NCBI RefSeq assembly: GCF_000017625.1
Contig: NC_009712.1
Coordinates: 1,240,001 to 1,304,000, forward strand
Direction of reading: 5' to 3'
Origin: Methanoregula boonei 6A8
Lineage (GTDB): Archaea > Halobacteriota > Methanomicrobia > Methanomicrobiales > Methanospirillaceae
Length of the DNA: 64,000 bases
The notes beneath the pieces were generated by a model. It made no database searches. It saw nothing but the letters and a program-made list of their open reading frames with translations, and was not told where the DNA came from. Made by a program: the position numbers and the translations under genes. Below are positions 59,865 to 64,000 of the stretch, piece after piece (positions within the stretch are counted from its first letter, which is position 1; each line of letters begins with the position of its first letter).

Positions 59865-60934
59865 AAGGACGGGTCCTTGTTGCCGGTTTTACCACGCGCC
59901 ATGTGGCAGAGTCTGCCTCACGTGCAGGTTACGAGGTCTGTTCTATCGATCATTTCTGCGACCAGGATCTTTCATGGTACACCCGGGACAGGATCCGTTT
60001 TGAAGACCTGTCAGACCTCCCCGGTGCGATCGCGCAGATGTGCGAACGCTATGTTTTTGATTTTGCGATAGCCACATCGGGAGCAGAGGATATTTCCTTC
60101 CCGGTGCCGCTCTGCGGAACACCCCGGGAACGCGTGGAGCCGTTACTGGACAAGCTTTCCATGCAGCAGTTCTTCGAAAAACTGGGTGTGCCGGTACCGC
60201 GAATCGCAGCCGACGGCCAGTACCCGATTATGGCAAAACCCTGCCGGGGAGCAGGAGGATGGCGGAACGCGGTGATTCCCGATGCAGCCGCAGAAAAAGC
60301 CTGGGCCTCACTGTACCCGGAGATCCCCTACATCCGGCAGGAGGTGGCAAAGGGAATCCCGGCAAGTGTCTGTTGTGTTGCAAACGGTACGGCTGCGCGG
60401 GCAATTGCAGTAAACGAGCAGGTACTCCGGGGCGAGGGTGAATCCGCATACGGCTTCTCCGGTTCGATCACTCCTTTCGATCATCCACTCGCCCCGGAGA
60501 TGATCGCCCTTGCCGAAACAATTGTTGCTGCAAGCGGCTGCATGGGAACACTGGGGATCGACTTTGTGGCAGGAGAAAAAACCCCGTATGTTATCGAGGT
60601 TAACCCGCGTTTCCAGGGCACCCTTGATACGGTGGAGGCCGCATACGGGTGCAACCTTTTCCAGTACCATATGGATGCGTGCGCCGGGACAATCCCTGAA
60701 AAATCTCACGCGCACCAGTACGCAGCACGGCGGATCCTTTTTGCAGACCGGGACTTCACCCTCACTGATAACTTAAAGGATCTGGCCCCCGTGATCGCGG
60801 ATATTCCCTGGCCGGGCACATTCTTTGAGGAGGGTCAGGCCGTAACCAGCGTGTCCGGGACAGGTCCCACCCGGAACGCCGCACAAAAAGCGCTGGATAA
60901 GAATATTAGCACTGTCCGACAATATATGCGCTGA
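59861..60934 (+). CDS. ATP-grasp carboxylate-amine ligase
   Basis: 357 residues starting at GTG, which overlaps the trm56 stop; GGAGGAGTT precedes it. ATP-grasp fold: [16 protein letters not shown] for phosphate loop and Lys, [19 protein letters not shown], and [19 protein letters not shown] with the metal-binding Glu and Asn. It joins a carboxylate to an amine using ATP. Methanogens have several such enzymes in cofactor synthesis (methanofuran, coenzyme F420 and others); this one's substrate is unknown. TGATG ties it to TFE. Confidence 0.82.
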   Translation: MKGRVLVAGFTTRHVAESASRAGYEVCSIDHFCDQDLSWYTRDRIRFEDLSDLPGAIAQMCERYVFDFAIATSGAEDISFPVPLCGTPRERVEPLLDKLSMQQFFEKLGVPVPRIAADGQYPIMAKPCRGAGGWRNAVIPDAAAEKAWASLYPEIPYIRQEVAKGIPASVCCVANGTAARAIAVNEQVLRGEGESAYGFSGSITPFDHPLAPEMIALAETIVAASGCMGTLGIDFVAGEKTPYVIEVNPRFQGTLDTVEAAYGCNLFQYHMDACAGTIPEKSHAHQYAARRILFADRDFTLTDNLKDLAPVIADIPWPGTFFEEGQAVTSVSGTGPTRNAAQKALDKNISTVRQYMR

Positions 60935-61455
60935 TGGATCCTGTGGAAGAAGTGCTTAATAACCCGGCTACCCGGGCATATATTCACCGGCTGATCGGAG
61001 ATGAGGGGATCAATCTCCTGGAGCGGTTCCCCAAGGATGGTGAGCACAGCGATGAGGATCTTGCTGCAAGCACGGGCATCAACCTCAACTCCGTGCGCCA
61101 CACGCTTTATACCCTGTACGAGAAACGGCTTGCCGAGTACCACAGGATCAAGAACAACGAAACCGGCTGGCTGACCTATCTCTGGCAGCTCAGGATTGAC
61201 CTGCTCTACGATGCCATCCGCGAGGATATGGAGACGGTTCTTTCAAAACTTGAACGCCGGGCGCGGTTCGAGGAAGAGAACGACTTTTATATCTGCAAGG
61301 ACTGCCACGATATCTACACCTTCACCGTAGCCATGGGGGGTAACTTCACCTGCCCGAACTGCGGACAGCCACTTTCGCATTTCGAGAACGAGACACTGGC
61401 AAAAGCGCTCCGGGCGCGCATCGAGATCATGAAAAAGACGCTCGGCCATGCCTGA
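60934..61455 (+). CDS. tfe: Transcription factor E (TFE, TFIIE-alpha)
   Basis: 173 residues. N-terminal winged helix at about 1-85 (GDEGINLLERFPKDGEHSDE, then STGINLNSVRHTLYTLYE), coiled linker, and C-terminal zinc ribbon with CKDCHDIYTFTVAMGG and CPNCGQPLSH. It stabilises the open complex with RNA polymerase, TBP and TFB at weak promoters. Start overlaps the ATP-grasp stop as TGATG. Its stop overlaps the HD gene by eight bases. Confidence 0.95.
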   Translation: MDPVEEVLNNPATRAYIHRLIGDEGINLLERFPKDGEHSDEDLAASTGINLNSVRHTLYTLYEKRLAEYHRIKNNETGWLTYLWQLRIDLLYDAIREDMETVLSKLERRARFEEENDFYICKDCHDIYTFTVAMGGNFTCPNCGQPLSHFENETLAKALRARIEIMKKTLGHA

Positions 61456-61945
61456 AAAGCCGGAACGCTGCATTGATCTTCTCAAAAAAGCTGGCTGTAA
61501 ACCGAAGGTTATCGCTCATTGCGAGGCCGTCTGTACCTGTGCACGGGGTTATGCCCGGCAGACCCCGCTTGCCGATACGGATCTGGTGATCGCAGGCGCC
61601 CTCATTCATGATATCGGCCGTGGCAGCACGCATTCTTTAGGGCATGCGCAACGAGGGGCCGATCTCCTGCGCGGGATGAAATGTCCCGAGAAACTTGCAC
61701 GGATCGTGGAGTGCCACACCGGCGCCGGCCTTTCTGCAGACGAATGTACGCTCCTTGGCCTTCTTCCCCGCGACTGCATGCCGCAGACCATAGAAGAGAA
61801 GATTGTCACGAACGCCGATAACCTGATTGCCGGTGCAAAACGGGTAACCATCGAAGAGGAGATTGCGGGCGCGATCCACCTGCCAAGAAAGATCAGGAAA
61901 AGAATGTACCGCCTTTTTAATGAAGTGGAACTGCTCACCCTTTAA
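61448..61945 (+). CDS. HDIG-domain phosphohydrolase
   Basis: 165 residues. HD motifs: HCEAVCTCARGYARQ, ALIHDIGRGSTHSLGHAQRGADLL (HDIG), ECHTGAGL and IVTNADNLIAGAKRV. Such HDIG proteins hydrolyse phosphate esters, often nucleotides; archaeal members of this type (TIGR00295-like) are uncharacterised. It overlaps TFE by eight bases, in a tight run of information-processing genes, which hints at nucleotide or RNA metabolism. Confidence 0.88.
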   Translation: MPEKPERCIDLLKKAGCKPKVIAHCEAVCTCARGYARQTPLADTDLVIAGALIHDIGRGSTHSLGHAQRGADLLRGMKCPEKLARIVECHTGAGLSADECTLLGLLPRDCMPQTIEEKIVTNADNLIAGAKRVTIEEEIAGAIHLPRKIRKRMYRLFNEVELLTL

Positions 61946-61959
61946 AAAAAGTTCCCGGT

Positions 61960-62460
61960 TTACAGAATAACCTGCCGCACCTGCGGGAGGGCCCGGATCT
62001 CATTTGCCACACCGTCAGGAAGCGGGTTCTCAATGATGATCACAAGCTTCGGGTCCTCCGAGAGCTGGGGATCGGTGACAAAGATCTGGCGGATCGCAAG
62101 CGAATGGTTTGAGAGTACCCGGAGTGCGGCGCTGACAATCCCGCGCTCGTTTGCGTCCTTAGGCATCACCACAATGACCGAGTAGCCAAGGGTTTCAGCC
62201 ACCCGGCTCAGGTCGGGTGTGGCCCGCATATTCAGGAAGATCTCGCGCAGGGAAGTCTTTTCAAGGATGCGCCGGGCAGTTGAATCCACAACGCGCCTGT
62301 CCGATCCAATGGCCTTTGCAATGGAGGTGGCGGGGATCTCGATACCGTTACAACAGACTCTTCCTTCCTCGTTGATGCCAAACCCGTTTTCGAGAAGAAA
62401 CCGGACCACCCGGGACTGGGAGGGCGAGTCGGCAAATTCGCGGATGATATCAGCCCACAT
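61960..62460 (-). CDS. ACT-domain regulator of amino-acid metabolism (COG2150-like)
   Basis: 166 residues from the ATG at 62460. N-terminal helix-turn-helix-like region (EFADSPSQSRVVRFLLENGF, then IPATSIAKAIGSDRRVVDST), then an ACT domain (SVIVVMPKDANERGIVSAALRVL). The family is known in archaea as a predicted amino-acid-responsive regulator. The first 65 residues of the longer frame to 62655 look like noise, so the ATG at 62460 is chosen. It faces the HD gene convergently. Ligand unknown. Confidence 0.82.
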   Translation of the reverse strand: MWADIIREFADSPSQSRVVRFLLENGFGINEEGRVCCNGIEIPATSIAKAIGSDRRVVDSTARRILEKTSLREIFLNMRATPDLSRVAETLGYSVIVVMPKDANERGIVSAALRVLSNHSLAIRQIFVTDPQLSEDPKLVIIIENPLPDGVANEIRALPQVRQVIL

Positions 62461-62713
62461 GTATGCACCGGGTATAACGCAGGAAAATATACATGTATGC
62501 ATCGGTGCTGCCATCAGCGTATACGATTGCAGCGATCGCCCGTTTCTTCCGCGGCAAATGCTGGATCGTCGGCCCCTGGTGAGTTTCCTGACAGGGGCAG
62601 GACGGAATCGGCCATAACATTCTTTTAGATAGACAACCTTTTTGTTATGGCACAAAAGGCAGGCCAGAGCACATTCTCCGGCGAAAAGCCACAGTGCAGT
62701 AATTCTTCATTGG

Positions 62714-62798
62714 GCGAGGGTAGCCAAGCCAGGTCAAAGGCGCTAGGTTGAGGGCCTAGTCTCGTAGGAGTTCTTGGGTTCGAATCCCATCCCTCGCA
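62714..62798 (+). tRNA. tRNA-Leu (GAG)
   Basis: Acceptor GCGAGGG pairs with CCCTCGC. The anticodon arm CTAGG-TT-GAG-GG-CCTAG has anticodon GAG. A long variable arm (TCTCGTAGGAGTTC) marks it as class II, and the T arm TTGGGTTCGAATCCCA is canonical. Length 85 nt, discriminator A, CCA not encoded, no intron. Beyond it, 62799-63031 has a TATA-like TTTAAATATTT near 62925 but no gene. Confidence 0.95.
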
Positions 62799-63031
62799 CT
62801 TTTTCTGATTTGATTGAGCGTTATCTGGGTTCTGTCATGTCTGAAGGATTTGGAAAGATATCAACATCGAAAAGAGAGAGTCAGATCCCGCAGCCTTGAA
62901 AGAACCATCTTTAAGACTGTTTAAATATTTGGCGGGGTAGTGATTGACGGAGTCTTTTCTTCGGGTCACAACAACGCACCAGAACCGGCAGCTCTTTCCT
63001 GACAAGGATAACCTCTGAAAATTCCAGCCGG

Positions 63032-63925
63032 CTATCCCTCAACAACCTTGATAAGTGATTCTATAACCTTGTCTACACTTGCCCACGTGGCACTGTCTCC
63101 GCGCCGGATAATAAACGGTCGTCCTTCGTCACCGGCCTTCCGCATATCAATATCCAGGGGGATCGCACCAAGGAAGGGAACCGAGAATTCTTCTGCAATC
63201 TTTTTACCGCCACCTTTACCGAAGAGATCGATCTCCTCGCCGCAATGGGGGCAGATCATGCCGCTCATGTTCTCGATGACCCCAAGCACCGGGATGTTGA
63301 GTTTTTCCACAAATTTTATGGCCTTTTTGGAATCAAGCGTAGCAACATCCTGAGGTGTTGTTACAATCACTGCACCCCGTACATTAGGCGCAAGCTGGAC
63401 TATACTAAGAGCCTCATCACCCGTGCCCGGGGGAAGATCCACAACGAGATAGTCAAGCGAACCCCAGTTGACATCTTCAAGGAACTGACGGATTGCCGCC
63501 GTCTTCATGGGTCCGCGCCAGATAATCGGTGTACTCGTATCCGGGAGAAGGAGTGCCATGGAGATAACCGAGAGCGAGCCGGTAACGTGAACCGGTTCGA
63601 TCCTCTTTCCTAATGTAAGAAGTTTATGGCTTTCAATGCCCAGCATTTTCGGAATAGTTGGGCCGTGGAGATCGAGGTCAAGAAGTCCGACATTGTAGCC
63701 ATGGCCGGACAAAGCATAAGCAAGGTTGACTGAAACAGTCGATTTTCCCACACCTCCTTTCCCTGAGAGCACAAGGATTACATGGTTAACCCCGATATTT
63801 GCTTTTGAAGGAAGGCCGGGTTTTGCTTCGGAGCAACTGCTCGCAGAGGGGCAACCGGCGCACGTATGTGAGCAGGTCTCTTTTGTGGGTTTTTCCGGGG
63901 GTGTACCATTAGTTTGTTCTGCCAT
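63032..63925 (-). CDS. Mrp/ApbC-type iron-sulfur cluster carrier
   Basis: 297 residues. N-terminal cysteine-rich part CSHTCAGCPSASSC, deviant Walker A VLSGKGGVGKSTVSVN, DLDLHGPTIPKMLG, VVDLPPGTGDEALSIV, and the cluster-binding CPHCGEEIDLFGKGGG. It assembles and delivers 4Fe-4S clusters. The extra N-terminal cysteines may hold a second cluster, as in Nbp35. It follows a partial frame at the right edge by three bases, so it is likely second in an operon. Confidence 0.93.
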   Translation of the reverse strand: MAEQTNGTPPEKPTKETCSHTCAGCPSASSCSEAKPGLPSKANIGVNHVILVLSGKGGVGKSTVSVNLAYALSGHGYNVGLLDLDLHGPTIPKMLGIESHKLLTLGKRIEPVHVTGSLSVISMALLLPDTSTPIIWRGPMKTAAIRQFLEDVNWGSLDYLVVDLPPGTGDEALSIVQLAPNVRGAVIVTTPQDVATLDSKKAIKFVEKLNIPVLGVIENMSGMICPHCGEEIDLFGKGGGKKIAEEFSVPFLGAIPLDIDMRKAGDEGRPFIIRRGDSATWASVDKVIESLIKVVEG

Positions 63926-63928
63926 GGA

Positions 63929-64000
63929 TTACCCCCGGACAACGAATCCATAGAGAAGATTGTATCTTCGTAGATTCTCCGTTTGTGCTCTCATCCGGCC
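63929..64000 (-). CDS. C-terminal end of an unidentified protein (partial)
   Basis: The frame is open to the right edge and stops with TAA at 63929-63931. It codes the ending RAQTENLRRYNLLYGFVVRG. Three bases separate it from the ApbC start, so the two are probably one operon. Too short to identify; evidence is position and lack of stops. Confidence 0.4.
   Translation of the reverse strand, partial: GRMRAQTENLRRYNLLYGFVVRG

Noticed and set aside
62799-63031. TATA-like TTTAAATATTT near 62925 as promoter of an unseen gene
   Set aside because: No ORF or RNA-like structure follows it.

Overview
The window looks like chromosome of a methanogenic archaeon of the order Methanomicrobiales, most like Methanoregula. 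This is an inference from gene content: archaeal transcription factor TFE, the archaeal tRNA methyltransferase Trm56, archaeal-type AlaS, a PolB2-like polymerase, the methanogen DUF39 / NIL-ferredoxin / UPF0280 sulfur trio, anaerobic cobalamin synthesis, and many PAS-rich histidine kinases with one shared kinase core. Genes are densely packed, often with ATGA or TGATG stop-start overlaps, and several are preceded by archaeal TATA boxes. Most of the window is moderately GC-rich; an AT-rich island follows tRNA-Gly at about 19.3-20.2 kb.

Layout. 0-4.3 kb: 3' end of mutL, a voltage-sensor-like domain fused to CorA, a MutY-like glycosylase and small membrane proteins. 4.3-10.1 kb (minus): an eight-gene anaerobic corrin operon, cbiT-L-F-G-H-C-D-E. 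10.3-11.4 kb: a membrane histidine kinase. 11.4-18.9 kb (minus): tetrapyrrole genes sirC-hemA and hemB-hemL-hemC-cobA, with a psiE-like gene coupled to cobA where hemD might be expected; a lipoprotein and a tiny CxxC protein separate the two halves. Together with the cbi operon these cover most steps from glutamyl-tRNA to a late cobalt-corrin; hemD, a cobalt chelatase, cbiJ and cbiA are not in the window. 19-21.8 kb: tRNA-Gly, an AT-rich orphan gene, a GC-rich inverted-repeat element, an iron-sulfur flavoprotein and a non-coding stretch with six hairpins.

21.8-35.8 kb is a signalling region: a receiver-PAS-kinase, a very long receiver-PAS-GAF-PAS-kinase split by a frameshift, a response regulator, CheW, a soluble poly-HAMP chemoreceptor built on 91-residue repeats, three tiny coupled ORFs upstream of it, a divergent HTH-PAS-kinase, and a CheR lacking its N-terminal domain coupled to a metallo-beta-lactamase protein. 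No cheA or cheB is present, so the receptor may signal in an unusual way.

35.8-46.6 kb: a PolB2-like polymerase with a degenerate catalytic motif C and two upstream reading frames, a 2H phosphoesterase, a shikimate-kinase-like protein, a P3A proton ATPase, a decayed membrane gene, a nitroreductase, an HExxH protein of foreign appearance, a 27-residue Lys/Ala/Pro peptide and an isolated mrpF-mrpG pair. 46.7-55.9 kb: PUA-PAPS-reductase-like protein with hisH, a surface protein, alaS with a membrane-anchored HTH regulator, moeA, and a SWIM/Nif3 pair. 56-64 kb: the homocysteine-forming trio, a conserved run of trm56, ATP-grasp, TFE and HD-domain genes, an ACT-domain regulator, tRNA-Leu and an ApbC/Mrp iron-sulfur carrier.

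The strongest candidates for something new are the voltage-sensor-CorA fusion, the CheA-less poly-HAMP receptor cluster with its three small proteins, the hairpin array at 21.4-21.6 kb and the 27-residue basic peptide. All functions are read from sequence motifs and remembered family patterns; no database search was run.
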